DNA of 64,000 bases from Actinoplanes sp. L3-i22 (GCF_019704555.1 NZ_AP024745.1:8316501-8380500), one strand, 5' to 3'; counted from the first letter of the stretch, positions 1-8,508 are shown. Program-made: numbers and translations. Notes: generated by a model not told the origin, from the letters alone.

Positions 1-64
1 AGGCGGAGGCCTCGCAGTAACTGCTCCGCCGCCAGACCAGGTCGCGTTCAGCGAACTCGTTCAT
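1..64 (-). CDS. DUF397 domain protein, 3' part cut by window edge
   Basis: Reading leftwards from an ATG at 64 gives a peptide starting MNEFAERDLVWRRSSYCEAS, with the WRRSSYC signature that opens DUF397 domains. A purine-rich GGGGGAGG site lies about ten bases upstream of this ATG. The rest of the gene lies beyond the left edge. It follows another DUF397 gene and an XRE/DUF5753 regulator on the same strand. DUF397 proteins are small partners of WhiJ-like XRE regulators in Streptomyces development loci; that role is family knowledge, not shown here. Confidence 0.75.
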   Translation of the reverse strand, partial: MNEFAERDLVWRRSSYCEASA

Positions 65-141
65 CTCCGGGTACCTCCCCCAAAGCACGTGGCTACCCAG
101 CGTACGATGCCGAACCCGCACTGTCACTTGAGCGGCCGGCG

Positions 142-339
142 TCAGAGGTTACTGAAACGCCCTTCGGCAATGTCGTCCAGGAAAACATTCCAGCCGTCAC
201 GATCGAACTCCAGATGACGCTCGCCAGGATGCGCGTTGTTGCGCACCGCGATGGCGCTCTCCCCGACCGGCGCGGCCTCGAGGCACGCCGCCGTCTCGCA
301 GAAACTGCTCTTGTACCACTCCATTGTGGCTTTCACCAT
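142..339 (-). CDS. DUF397 domain protein
   Basis: A 65-residue protein starting MVKATMEWYKSSFCETAACL and containing the DUF397 landmarks: W(Y/R)KSS near the N-terminus, a central AVRN segment and a C-terminal W..F...I..G.F pattern. A longer frame starts at 387, but the ATG at 339 has a strong GGAGGAG site about nine bases upstream, so 339 is preferred. It lies 71 bp downstream of the XRE/DUF5753 gene and upstream of a second DUF397 gene, forming an XRE-DUF397-DUF397 cassette. In Streptomyces such pairs modulate development and antibiotic production; the specific role here is unknown. Confidence 0.85.
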   Translation of the reverse strand: MVKATMEWYKSSFCETAACLEAAPVGESAIAVRNNAHPGERHLEFDRDGWNVFLDDIAEGRFSNL

Positions 340-410
340 GATCGGCTTCTCCTCCGAAGTGAGACGCCGCGCCACGACGAGCACCACACGCCACCGTCGT
401 GACGCGAGCG

Positions 411-1409
411 CTAAGGTTCGCCGCGATCCACGCTGGACCGCAGCACCGCCGCTCGGGCGGTGATCAGTGACAGGCTGACCTCTTCGTCGAGGCTCCGCGT
501 CCAGAGATCCTCGAAGTATTCGCGGAACTGTCGCACCGGTTTGGGATCGTCCTGGAGCTCGTCCTCGATCCAGCCTTCGCGATAGAGAACGGCATCGTCG
601 TCGTCATCGCCCGCCGGGGCGTGATCCGCGTGTTCGCCATCGCCCGCCTCGCGTTCGCCCGCCTCGCGTTCGCCCGCCTCGCGTTCGCCCGCCTCGCGCT
701 CGTTGAGGTCCACGAGGATGAAAGCGCCGACCATGGCGAGCACCGCACCCGCGGGAAGCGGAAGCACGCGGACCCGGACACCCGGCCGCTTCGCATCCTC
801 CACCAGTGCCGCCATCTGCTCAGCGGCGATCTCCACCCCACCGAAGTCCCGGAGCAGCACCGATTCGTCGATGATCAGGTAGTACCGGGGACCGCCGGCG
901 CGCTCGATGAGCTCCCGGCGACGCTGCGAGCGCACCTCCTGGCGCACTTTCCGCTGCTCGTCGGAGACGTTCCGCATGAAGGAGTCGAGGATGAACCCGG
1001 CCGTCCGGGGCGTCTGCAGAACCCCGGGAACCACGCCCGGCTGGAACACCCGGACCTCGGCCGCCTCGGCCTCGAACGCCATCAGTTTCAGCACCGCGGG
1101 AGTGACGTGCTCCCGGTACGCCGGCTTGGTCCACCAGCGCTGCCGGCGGGAGATCCGGGCGTCGTCGACCAGATCCTCGATCTCGTGCTGGGTGAACGAG
1201 CCGTAGAAGTCGAGCAGGGCTCGCAGGTCGGTGCCGGAGACCGTGACCTCGCCGGCCTCGATCCGCTGCATCTTGGAGAGACTCCAGTCCAGGTGCGCGG
1301 CCACATCGCTCTGACTCAGCGGCGGGTCGGCCGCCAGGCGGGCCTTGCGCAGCGCCACCCGCACCCGTCGGCGTGCGACGGCGGGTGACTCTCCCGGCCC
1401 GCTGGGCAT
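411..1409 (-). CDS. XRE-family regulator with DUF5753 domain (WhiJ-like)
   Basis: A 332-residue protein. The N-terminus (about residues 15-75) is a Cro/C1-type helix-turn-helix, with LSQSDVAAHLDWSLSKMQRI as the recognition region. The remainder is a DUF5753 ligand/partner-type domain, recognisable by the GVVPGVLQTPRTA segment and the C-terminal SLDEEVSLSLI. Within DUF5753 there is an unusual acidic insertion of four tandem EREAG units followed by DGEHADHAP and an Asp run, encoded by 15-bp DNA repeats. The start at 1409 has a GGGGAGG only two bases before it, so a slightly later start is possible. The two downstream DUF397 genes on the same strand are probable functional partners. Confidence 0.88.
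   Translation of the reverse strand: MPSGPGESPAVARRRVRVALRKARLAADPPLSQSDVAAHLDWSLSKMQRIEAGEVTVSGTDLRALLDFYGSFTQHEIEDLVDDARISRRQRWWTKPAYREHVTPAVLKLMAFEAEAAEVRVFQPGVVPGVLQTPRTAGFILDSFMRNVSDEQRKVRQEVRSQRRRELIERAGGPRYYLIIDESVLLRDFGGVEIAAEQMAALVEDAKRPGVRVRVLPLPAGAVLAMVGAFILVDLNEREAGEREAGEREAGEREAGDGEHADHAPAGDDDDDAVLYREGWIEDELQDDPKPVRQFREYFEDLWTRSLDEEVSLSLITARAAVLRSSVDRGEP
641..700 (-). repeat. 15-bp tandem repeat inside the XRE gene, 4 units
   Basis: Four consecutive 15-bp units (641-655, 656-670, 671-685, 686-700). The first three are identical and the last differs by one base. They are in frame and encode EREAG repeated four times in the XRE/DUF5753 protein. Confidence 0.95.
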
Positions 1410-1536
1410 GGCCTCCCCAAGCTGCTACGTGGCTGATAGCTGTGCGGCTGACAGACCTATTGCCGTCAGCCGCACGGACTCTACACCCCGAACCGGATCA
1501 TCGTGTACGCAACACCCCGAAGTCGATCCCGCAAGA

Positions 1537-1953
1537 TCACTTGCTGTCACCCCGGTAGTCCAGGGCACGGATCAGACCTCGCACTATCTGATCGAACTCC
1601 TGACGGTCGTCGGTTTCCACCAGAATCACCAACTCCCCTTCGTTCAACGCCAGCAACCGGTACTCGGAACGGGGCCGGACCCGCAGACACGCGCCGGCGC
1701 ACACCACCAGGGCGAGCGTGACCACCCCGGCCAGCAGCATCGACGTGCGGCCCAGCATCGGGACCGCCCAGACCATGGTGAAGACGGCGGTGACACCCAC
1801 CGCCCGGAAACGGTTGGCGCTGAGGTCCGGCCCCTCCTGGACGGCCTGGATCCGGCTCAGCTCCCGCAGCGTGAAGGCCTGCCGCTCGCGGCTCGGCACC
1901 TCGATCACCCGATGGGTGATCAGCGCACGCGGCCCTCGATAGAAGACCGGCAT
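1537..1953 (-). CDS. DUF6232-like membrane protein
   Basis: A 138-residue protein starting MPVFYRGPRALITHRVIEVP. It has a short N-terminal beta-rich segment, then two adjacent hydrophobic stretches (about residues 52-85, AVGVTAVFTMVWAVPMLG and MLLAGVVTLALVVCAG) and a C-terminal cytoplasmic part rich in beta strands. This architecture matches the small DUF6232 proteins of actinomycetes (from memory). The frame is open to 2190, but the ATG at 1953 follows a GGAGGAGGGG site, so that start is chosen. Function unknown. Upstream (1954-2250) no gene is seen. Confidence 0.7.
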   Translation of the reverse strand: MPVFYRGPRALITHRVIEVPSRERQAFTLRELSRIQAVQEGPDLSANRFRAVGVTAVFTMVWAVPMLGRTSMLLAGVVTLALVVCAGACLRVRPRSEYRLLALNEGELVILVETDDRQEFDQIVRGLIRALDYRGDSK

Positions 1954-2350
1954 GACTCTCCCCTCCTCCCGGGGGTTGCAGGAGGGCGGGGAAGTGGCGA
2001 AAGATGGCTGTTGGCAAGGTCCTCCCCTCCCTGTGGGACGGAGGCCTCGGGCGGCACTCAGCGGGAACTGGGTGCCGCCTTTTTCGTTGGTGATCAGCCC
2101 CCATGACTCGCGGTTTCTGAGGTCAGTATGGGCCGAAAGGGACGTACACGCTAGACATCTATCTGCGGTGTAGCTGATAGCCCTATTCACTCATCTGGTC
2201 GGGTACCGCGCGGACCAGCGGATCCGTGCGCGGAACGGTCGTTCACGCCACTTGTTCGCAGGTCAACCGCCACACGACGGCAAGCCGGCCGACATGAGCC
2301 CGTCGACGCCCGAGGTCATCGCCCGGCTCCAGGCCGCCCGCGCCCCCGAC

Positions 2351-2433
2351 CCCGCACGCATCGCGGCCCCCGGCCCTGCACGCATCGCGGCCCCCGGCCC
2401 TGCACGCATCGCGGCCCCCGGCCCTGCATGCAC
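2351..2433. repeat. 24-bp tandem repeat in a 640-bp gene-poor stretch
   Basis: Three full 24-bp units (2351-2374, 2375-2398, 2399-2422) and a partial fourth. They are followed at about 2560-2720 by degenerate pyrimidine-rich repeats in which the block CGCTCCGCTCACCGCCATTC occurs twice. The whole interval 1954-2826 lacks a convincing gene: open frames there have the composition of the repeats rather than of a protein, and the first supported start is that of the GntR gene at 2827. Confidence 0.85.
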
Positions 2434-2826
2434 CCAGCGCCCCGGAATTACACCCATGAGCACGCCCGCACCAGGCGCCGCACGCGTGCAGCCCTCAGCA
2501 GCTCACTTCCCGACGCTTCTCACCTCGCCGACGCGGCTCGCCATGCCGAAACGCTCGCCGTCGCCACCGCTCCGCTCGCCGCCGGCGCTCCGCTCACCGC
2601 CATTCCGCTGGCCGCCCGCCCGCTCGGCGCCCGCCCCGCCCGCCTCCGTTCCGCTCGCCGCCCGCTCCTGCGCTGCGCCGCTCCGCTCACCGCCATTCCG
2701 CCCGCTCCCGCTCGTCACCGGCTGGCTCGGCGCGGCGGTTCGCTTCGGCGTGTCAGCGTGGCCGGGCGCGTTGCCTGGGGCATCCTAGGAACCTATCCAT
2801 CTTGGGCCGAGCCCGCTGGAGGAACC

Positions 2827-3618
2827 GTGACGATCAATCCGGGCGCTGCCGAGTTTCCGCATCGGCAGATCGCGGGGCAGCTGCGGGAGCGCGTGCGTCG
2901 TGGGGAATGGCAACCGGGTGAGCGACTGCCGTCCATCCCGGCCATCGCCGAGATGTTCGGCGTCGCCAAGCAGACGGTGCAGCGGGCCGTCGATCAGCTG
3001 CGGGTCGAGGGCATCCTGATCACCAAGCCCGGCTCCGGTACCTACGTCCGTGGCACCCGCCGCCGCCTGAACCGCCTCTCGCGGGGCCGCTACGGCGCCC
3101 ACCGCGGCTATCACGCCGACCTCGCCGCGCGTTACCGCCAGCAGCTCGTCGGCGTCGGCCGGGAGGCGGCGCCCCCCGAGGTGACCGACGCCTTCGGGGT
3201 GCGGGACGGCACCGAGATGCTGGTGCGGCGGCACATCGTGCGCACCGACGACGCGACCGTGGAGCTCGGCGCCTCCTGGTTCCGGGTGACCGACGCGAAC
3301 GGGACGAGCCTGGAGCGGGCCGAGGCGTTCGGGCGGCCGCTCTACCAGGAGGCCGAAGAGGTGCTCGGACGCCGCTACACCAGCGCGACCGACACGATCA
3401 CCGCCCGTCAGCCGAGCCGGGAGGAGGCGGAGATCCTGCAGATCCGCCCGGACACACCGGTGCTGCACCTGCTGCACGTCGCCTTCGACGAGACCCGGAA
3501 ACCGATCGAGGTGGCTCAGGCAACCTGGCCCGGCCCGATGACGACGCTGACCGAGGAGTACCGGATCCCCGGCCCGACCCCGGAACCCGACCCGGATCCG
3601 GGCCTCACGCTGGCCTGA
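2827..3618 (+). CDS. GntR-family regulator, HutC/UTRA type
   Basis: A 263-residue transcription regulator. Residues about 10-75 form a GntR winged helix (HRQIAGQLRERVRRGEWQPG, then FGVAKQTVQRAVDQLRVEGI and a KPGSGTYV wing). Residues about 100-245 form a UTRA effector-binding domain ending in the usual hydrophobic PVLHLLHVAFDE segment. The GTG at 2827 follows a GGAGG at 2818-2822; the same frame extends upstream through repeats but without a better ribosome site. It ends about 200 bp before a convergent hydrolase. The ligand cannot be told from the sequence. Confidence 0.9.
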   Translation: MTINPGAAEFPHRQIAGQLRERVRRGEWQPGERLPSIPAIAEMFGVAKQTVQRAVDQLRVEGILITKPGSGTYVRGTRRRLNRLSRGRYGAHRGYHADLAARYRQQLVGVGREAAPPEVTDAFGVRDGTEMLVRRHIVRTDDATVELGASWFRVTDANGTSLERAEAFGRPLYQEAEEVLGRRYTSATDTITARQPSREEAEILQIRPDTPVLHLLHVAFDETRKPIEVAQATWPGPMTTLTEEYRIPGPTPEPDPDPGLTLA

Positions 3619-3780
3619 CCGGCCCCAGACCGGCCCGGCCTGGGGTCCCGACCCAGCCGGCCCGGCCTGGGGTCCCGGCCCAGATCGAGGCTCGCGCTTG
3701 CGCCCCACCGGCCCCGAACGAACGGCTGGGGCTCGTGTTCGCCGACCTGATCGCCCGGCTGACGCCGGTGTCCGGCGCTC

Positions 3781-3804
3781 GCTCCCGGCCGGCCGGCCGG
3801 GAGC
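3781..3804. terminator. 24-bp perfect palindrome between convergent genes
   Basis: GCTCCCGGCCGG is followed directly by its exact reverse complement. It lies 15 bp beyond the stop of the minus-strand hydrolase and 163 bp beyond the plus-strand GntR gene. There is no T-run. It could act as a bidirectional terminator, but the self-complementary centre leaves almost no loop. Confidence 0.45.
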
Positions 3805-3818
3805 GGCCTCGGCAGCGC

Positions 3819-5222
3819 TCATCTGGAGCCGACCAGGCTGGTCAGGGTGGTGATGAAGAGGTCGGGCTCCTCGAACATCGCCCGGTGCCCGCCGCCCGGG
3901 ATCGTCACGAGTTGCTTGACCGGCGCGCGCAGCCCGGCATACCACTCCTCGAAGAGCACGCTCAGGCCCCGCATCTCGTTGCCGCCCTGGACGAAGTAGG
4001 CCGGAATCGCCAGTTCCGGCACGTCGCGCCGCAGGTCGATGTCCTGCTCACGCGGGTACAGCGCGTCCCACGTGTCCATGATCGCGTTCAGGGTGTGCGC
4101 CTTCTGCAGCAGCGTGTACTCCGGGCCGTTGATCTCCAGGGGCGCGCTCCGCTGGGCATACGCCTCGGCCTCGTGCAGCGTGAACGTCTCGTACGGCCAG
4201 AAGTCCGGGTACGGCGGCCGGCCCTGTCTCTCCAGCGCCCGCACGACGTCGGGCTTCCCGTTCGTCCGCGCCCAGGCCAGGATGTCGTCGTAGAAGATCT
4301 GGTCGCTGGCCTCGACGTCGACGGCTTGGCCGGTACCGACATAGGCCGAGTATTTCTCCGGGTGCTGATGTGCCGCGAGCACGCCGAGCAGCGAGCCACC
4401 GGAGTGCGCCAGCAGGATGATCCTGTCGCGGTGGAAGCGGGACCGCAGGTAGTCGGTGACCGCCAGGATGTCCGCCACGGAGTCCTCCGGCGTCACCGTG
4501 GACGTCGGGTCCAGAGCCGCATACGACGCGCCGCCGCCCCGGCGGTCCAGGGTGGCCACCACGAAGTGCGACTCCAGGCCGGACAGGTGGGCGCGCATCG
4601 CGCCGGTCTCCGAGCCGCCGGGCGCGCCCGGGACGAACAGCAGCACCGGACCGGCCGGATCCCGGCCCCTGATCATCAGGCCGAGACGGTGACCATGGAC
4701 GTCGACGTGGGTCAGCTCGGCGACGCCGCCGGGAATGCCGTCGGTGCGGGCCGGCACCGCGACCGCGGCGGCGACCAGCACCAACGCGAACGTCCAGGCT
4801 CCGGCCAGGATCCGGCCGCGGCGGCGCCGGAACCCGCACGCATATGCCGCGGCCAGTGCCATCGGGAACAGCGACAGCAGGCCGTGCACACCTCGCCCCG
4901 TGACCAGGGCGACCGCACCGAACAGGCTGGCGTGCGGCGGGTCGACCGATGGACCGGAGACGTGGGCGCGGACGAGCTCGAGGCTCACCCCGTACACAAG
5001 CGGGGTTGTGAAAATCGCCCAGCGGGAGCGCAGCAGCAAGCCCGCGCCGAAGCCCACGCCGGCGCTGATGGCGATCGACAGGAGCGCCTGTGTGTTCGTC
5101 AGGGGGCCGCGCGGTGTCCAGAGTGCGGCGGCGATGCCCCAGGTGGCGGCGATGAGGACGGCGGCGGTCAGGCGGGCCTTGGCCCGTGGCGGTGCGGCCG
5201 GGGTGATTTCGCGAATCGACAT
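3819..5222 (-). CDS. Polytopic membrane protein with C-terminal alpha/beta hydrolase
   Basis: A 467-residue protein. The first 160 residues contain about five hydrophobic segments (near 18-36, 48-64, 72-86, 112-130, 140-158). From about residue 165 there is an alpha/beta hydrolase of the proline-iminopeptidase-like S33 type, with an oxyanion segment FVPGAPGGSE, a nucleophile elbow LLAHSGGS (Ser near 274) and a C-terminal catalytic His in GGGHRAMFEEPDLF. The start MSIREITP at 5222 lacks a strong Shine-Dalgarno sequence and the frame opens at 5336, so the N-terminus is uncertain. It is divergent from a histidine kinase gene 112 bp away. Substrate unknown; the hydrolase side relative to the membrane depends on the segment count. 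Confidence 0.82.
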   Translation of the reverse strand: MSIREITPAAPPRAKARLTAAVLIAATWGIAAALWTPRGPLTNTQALLSIAISAGVGFGAGLLLRSRWAIFTTPLVYGVSLELVRAHVSGPSVDPPHASLFGAVALVTGRGVHGLLSLFPMALAAAYACGFRRRRGRILAGAWTFALVLVAAAVAVPARTDGIPGGVAELTHVDVHGHRLGLMIRGRDPAGPVLLFVPGAPGGSETGAMRAHLSGLESHFVVATLDRRGGGASYAALDPTSTVTPEDSVADILAVTDYLRSRFHRDRIILLAHSGGSLLGVLAAHQHPEKYSAYVGTGQAVDVEASDQIFYDDILAWARTNGKPDVVRALERQGRPPYPDFWPYETFTLHEAEAYAQRSAPLEINGPEYTLLQKAHTLNAIMDTWDALYPREQDIDLRRDVPELAIPAYFVQGGNEMRGLSVLFEEWYAGLRAPVKQLVTIPGGGHRAMFEEPDLFITTLTSLVGSR

Positions 5223-5321
5223 GCCGTCGAGGTTCGTCCATGAGGGAGGGTTCCCGCACCGGTCTTGAGAACTGTTTCTGACCCCTACTTTGGAAGGGTG
5301 CGGAGGCGTCCGGCCGCGACC

Positions 5322-5327
5322 TAGGCT
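5322..5327 (+). promoter_or_regulatory. Probable -10 element of a leaderless promoter
   Basis: TAGGCT lies seven bases before the ATG of the histidine kinase gene at 5335, with no Shine-Dalgarno sequence between. This fits the TANNNT-plus-7 arrangement of leaderless actinobacterial transcripts. No clear -35 box is visible. Inference only. Confidence 0.45.
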
Positions 5328-5334
5328 CGGCCGC

Positions 5335-6492
5335 ATGCTTCTCCATCTGCTGGTGCCCGAGCCCGGCAGCCCCCGGGCCGCGGTCCGGGACCGGCTGGCC
5401 GATGCCGTCGCGATTCTTCTCGCCCTCCTCTACGGGTCGGCGATGATGCTGGTCGGCGACGCGACGCGACCTGGCGCGGCGATCCCCTGGCCGGTCGATC
5501 TCGCGCTGGGTGTCGCCGGTGCCACCGCCCTTCTGGTCCGCCGGCGACATCCGCTTGCGGTCCTGGTGGCGCTGCTGCCGTTCGGGGCGATCTCGGTGAC
5601 GGTGACCGGGCCGATCCTGGTGGCGCTGTTCACCGCCGCGATCCGGCTGCGGTTCCCGGTCGTGCTGCTGCTGGGCGCGGTCAACGTGGCGACCGGAGGC
5701 GTTTATTACCTGTTGCAGGAGCGGCCGGTCTACGACGTGTGGGTGGACTTCCTGGTCCGCGGCGTGATCACCGTGGCGGCGCTGGGCTGGGGCTCGTTCG
5801 TGCGGGCGTATCGGCGGCTCACCACCTCGCTGCGGGAGCACGCGGCACGGCTCGAGGCGGAGCAGGAGCTGCGGGAGGAGCAGGCCAGACTCGCCGAGCG
5901 GGCGCGGATCTCCCGGGAGATGCACGACGTGCTGGCGCATCGGATGTCGCTGATCAGCCTGCACGCGGGGGCACTGGAGGTGCGCGGCTCGCTGCCGCCG
6001 GTCGAGTTGTCGCTCGCCGCCGGCGCGATCCGGACCAGTGCGCATGAGGCGCTGGAGGAGCTGCGCGCGGTGGTCGGGGCGCCACGGGGGCGCCCCGAGC
6101 CGCCACAGCCCGGGCTCGCCGACGTGGACGACCTGGTGGCGAGCGTGCGGGCGGCCGGGATGACGGTCGGGTTCGACAGCGCGGTGCCGGTCGACGGGCC
6201 ACCCGTGCCGCTGGGGCGGACGGCGTATCGGATCGTGCAGGAGGGCCTGACCAACGCGCGGAAGCACGGTTCGGAGGCGGCGGCGACGGTGCGCATGGAG
6301 GGCGCCGCCGGCCAGGGCCTGCGCATCACGATCATCAACCCCTTCCTGGGTACGAGGGAAAGCGCCCCGCCGGGCAGCGGGTTGGGCCTGGTCGGCATCG
6401 GGGAGCGGGTGGGCCTGGCCGGTGGCAGTTTCCGCTGTCGTGCGGAGCGTGGCGTCTTCCGGCTGGAGGCGGAGCTGCCATGGCCGGGTTGA
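5335..6492 (+). CDS. Sensor histidine kinase, HisKA_3/NarL type
   Basis: A 385-residue kinase. Residues about 20-150 contain four to six membrane segments with almost no extracytoplasmic loop. A coiled-coil linker rich in RLEAEQELREEQARLAE follows. The phosphoacceptor box is SREMHDVLAHRMSLISLHAG. The ATPase part has the N-box RIVQEGLTNARKHG and the G-box GSGLGLVGIGERV. The start at 5335 follows a possible leaderless promoter. The stop overlaps the response regulator start at 6480 by 13 bp, so the two are co-translated. The signal sensed is unknown. The divergent hydrolase gene is a plausible target. Confidence 0.93.
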   Translation: MLLHLLVPEPGSPRAAVRDRLADAVAILLALLYGSAMMLVGDATRPGAAIPWPVDLALGVAGATALLVRRRHPLAVLVALLPFGAISVTVTGPILVALFTAAIRLRFPVVLLLGAVNVATGGVYYLLQERPVYDVWVDFLVRGVITVAALGWGSFVRAYRRLTTSLREHAARLEAEQELREEQARLAERARISREMHDVLAHRMSLISLHAGALEVRGSLPPVELSLAAGAIRTSAHEALEELRAVVGAPRGRPEPPQPGLADVDDLVASVRAAGMTVGFDSAVPVDGPPVPLGRTAYRIVQEGLTNARKHGSEAAATVRMEGAAGQGLRITIINPFLGTRESAPPGSGLGLVGIGERVGLAGGSFRCRAERGVFRLEAELPWPG

Positions 6493-7163
6493 CGCTGAAC
6501 GACGTCGAGCGCCCGGTTCGGCTGGCGATCGTGGACGATGACGCGCTGGTGCGGGCCGGGTTGCGGATCCTGGTGGGCGGTTCGCCGGATATCGAGGTGG
6601 TGGCCGAGGCGGGGGACGGTGACGAGGCGCTGCGGGTGGCCGAGGCGCACTGGCCGGACGTGATGCTGATGGACGTGCGGATGCCGCGGGTGGACGGGCT
6701 GGCCGCCACCCGGCGGATCCGGGAGCGGGCGAACGCGCCGCAGGTGATCGTGCTGACCACGTTCGACGCGGACGAGTACGTGCTGGAGGCGCTGCGCGGC
6801 GGGGCCAGTGGGTTCCTGCTCAAGGACACTCCGCCGCTGGAGATCCTGGCGGCCGTGCGGACGGTCGCCGCGGGGAAGGCGATCCTCTCCCCCACCGCGA
6901 TCCGGCGCCTGATCGATCATGTCGCCGACCCGGCCACGGGCACCCGACGGGCTCGGGCGCAGGGCCGGCTGGCCGCTCTAACCGAGCGGGAGACCGAGGT
7001 CGCGGTGCTGGTCGGGCGGGGGTATTCGAACGCGGAGATCGCCACCGAACTGGGGATGAGCCTGCCGACGGCGAAGGGTCACGTGTCCCGGCTGCTGACC
7101 AAGTTGGACCTGAACAACCGGGTCCAGATCGCGCTGCTCGTCCATGACGCCGAGTTGCTGTGA
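6480..7163 (+). CDS. Response regulator, NarL/FixJ family
   Basis: A 227-residue protein with a receiver domain starting at about residue 13 (LAIVDDDALVRAGLRIL acidic pocket; phosphorylation Asp in VMLMDVRMPRVDG) and a C-terminal LuxR-type helix-turn-helix (LTERETEVAVLVGRGYSNAE, then the recognition helix SLPTAKGHVSRLLTKL). It overlaps the kinase stop, so the pair is transcribed together. The next gene, a small membrane protein at 7207, is 43 bp downstream and may be in the same unit. Confidence 0.95.
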   Translation: MAGLTLNDVERPVRLAIVDDDALVRAGLRILVGGSPDIEVVAEAGDGDEALRVAEAHWPDVMLMDVRMPRVDGLAATRRIRERANAPQVIVLTTFDADEYVLEALRGGASGFLLKDTPPLEILAAVRTVAAGKAILSPTAIRRLIDHVADPATGTRRARAQGRLAALTERETEVAVLVGRGYSNAEIATELGMSLPTAKGHVSRLLTKLDLNNRVQIALLVHDAELL

Positions 7164-7206
7164 CCACCTAGGATTCTGATGATCATCTACGGGACGGGGA
7201 ACGGGC

Positions 7207-7662
7207 ATGCGGATTCTGGTCCGGGCCGGATTGGTCCTGCTGATCGCGCTGCATCTGCTCGTGACGATCGGGGGGCTGCTCGTCTTCGCGGCCGGGGGCG
7301 ACCGCGCGTCGCTGCTGACCTGGACGCCGCTGGTGCTGAACCTGGCGGCCTGGGGTCTGCTGGCGTTCCGTCGTACCCGCGGGACCTGGGCGGCGTTCGC
7401 CGGGCATGCTCTGGCCGTGCTTCCGATGATCTGGATCTTCGCCGTCGCGGACAGCGGGCCGGACGCGAACATCGGCAAGGGGTTGATCGGGCTGTACCTG
7501 CTGGCCTGGGGGCTTCCGGGCTCGTTGCTGGGCCTTGCCTGGAACGCGACGACCTGGTTCTCCGCCCTGGCGGTCGTCACCCCGGTCCTCAACCTGGCGC
7601 TGCACGCCGGGTGGCTGATCCGGCGCCGCCGCCACGTCGGGTTGCAGCCCGTGGCGGCCTGA
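7207..7662 (+). CDS. Small four-helix membrane protein, unknown function
   Basis: A 151-residue hydrophobic protein with four predicted membrane segments (about residues 5-28, 38-55, 65-82, 95-135) and a basic C-terminus (RRRRHVG), suggesting a cytoplasmic end. A GGGGA stretch precedes the ATG at 7207. A TAGGAT at 7170 could be a promoter element of its own. It follows the two-component pair and could be a target or an accessory. I do not recognise the family. Confidence 0.72.
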   Translation: MRILVRAGLVLLIALHLLVTIGGLLVFAAGGDRASLLTWTPLVLNLAAWGLLAFRRTRGTWAAFAGHALAVLPMIWIFAVADSGPDANIGKGLIGLYLLAWGLPGSLLGLAWNATTWFSALAVVTPVLNLALHAGWLIRRRRHVGLQPVAA

Positions 7663-7901
7663 CCGGCGGTCGCCCGCACCGGCCGGTAGTACAGCTCGGG
7701 GTCACCGCCCGAGGATTGCTGTTTGAGGTGGCGAGCTGCGGCGATCCGGCTGCTGGCTGCTGGTTTTGGCCGCGACTGCCGCGTGAGGTTGCGACCCGCC
7801 GAAGACTGAGCGGTCATTGCTTGCTTCGGCGGGGATTGCCGCGTGGGGTTGCGGGCTACGGCACTGTCTGCGGCGGTCGGCTTCGGCGGGGGCCGGCTGG
7901 G

Positions 7902-8474
7902 TCAAGCGTGCAGGTGCTGGTGCACGGCGGCGGTGGTGCGGGGGCGGTCGCCGGTGGCCAGGAGGTCGATCAGGGCGCCGCGGAGGACTGCGAGGGCGGC
8001 CGTGCGGCGGGCTACGCCGCCCGGGGTGTCGCGCTCGGACTCGGGCTGCGCGTCGGCGAGGACGTCGAGCCAGTCGGTGACCGTGGTGGCGGCGAACTCC
8101 GACCAGGGGCCGGTCGGGTCGACGAGGGAATGGGCGTACGCCTCGAGCCAGAGGACGAGGAGCGTGCGGTGAGCCGGGTCGCTCAGCCAGGACCAGATGC
8201 GCTCGCCGGCGGCCGACAGGCCGGAAGGCCGCGGGGTCTCCTCCCGGAGCCGGCGCATCAGGGCGAGTTCCTCCTCCCGGGCGCGGGCCAGCAAGGCTCG
8301 GACCAGGCCGTCCTTGCTGCCGAAGAGGAACAGCAGGACGCGCGGGCTGGACCCGATCTCCGCGGCGAGCGGGCGCAGCGACAGGTCGGTGAGGCCGTTG
8401 CGGCGCACGTAGGAGTACGCGAGCTCGAGCAGTTCGGTCCGGCGTGCCGAGGGTGCTGTCGTGGTGTCCGCCAT
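7902..8474 (-). CDS. TetR-family transcriptional repressor
   Basis: A 190-residue regulator starting MADTTTAPSARRTELLELAY. The N-terminal helix-turn-helix covers about residues 12-58 (LTDLSLRPLAAEIGSSPRVL, then FGSKDGLVRALL). The rest is a helical ligand-binding domain with the TetR_C-like pattern WLEAYAHSLVD. The start at 8474 has no Shine-Dalgarno sequence, but a GATACT six bases upstream fits a leaderless transcript. A perfect 8-4-8 palindrome at 8489-8508 sits on this promoter and between this gene and the divergent GNAT gene, and is the probable operator. The 239 bp downstream (7663-7901) hold only imperfect repeats of a TGCCGCGTGRGGTTGCG type. Confidence 0.9.
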   Translation of the reverse strand: MADTTTAPSARRTELLELAYSYVRRNGLTDLSLRPLAAEIGSSPRVLLFLFGSKDGLVRALLARAREEELALMRRLREETPRPSGLSAAGERIWSWLSDPAHRTLLVLWLEAYAHSLVDPTGPWSEFAATTVTDWLDVLADAQPESERDTPGGVARRTAALAVLRGALIDLLATGDRPRTTAAVHQHLHA

Positions 8475-8488
8475 CGGGTTAGTATCCG

Positions 8489-8508
8489 ACTGAAACGAGT
8501 GTTTCAGT
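8489..8508. promoter_or_regulatory. Probable TetR operator, 8-4-8 perfect palindrome
   Basis: ACTGAAAC, four bases, then GTTTCAGT: a perfect inverted repeat in AT-rich sequence, which is rare in this genome. It lies between the divergent TetR and GNAT genes, 15 bp from the TetR start and next to its -10-like GATACT. A position overlapping the repressor's own promoter is typical of TetR autoregulation. Confidence 0.75.

Noticed and set aside
2252..2826. Upstream extension or separate gene in the 24-bp repeat region before the GntR gene
   Set aside because: The translation is repeat-derived Ala/Pro/Arg sequence. The GntR domain begins just after the GTG at 2827 with GGAGG.
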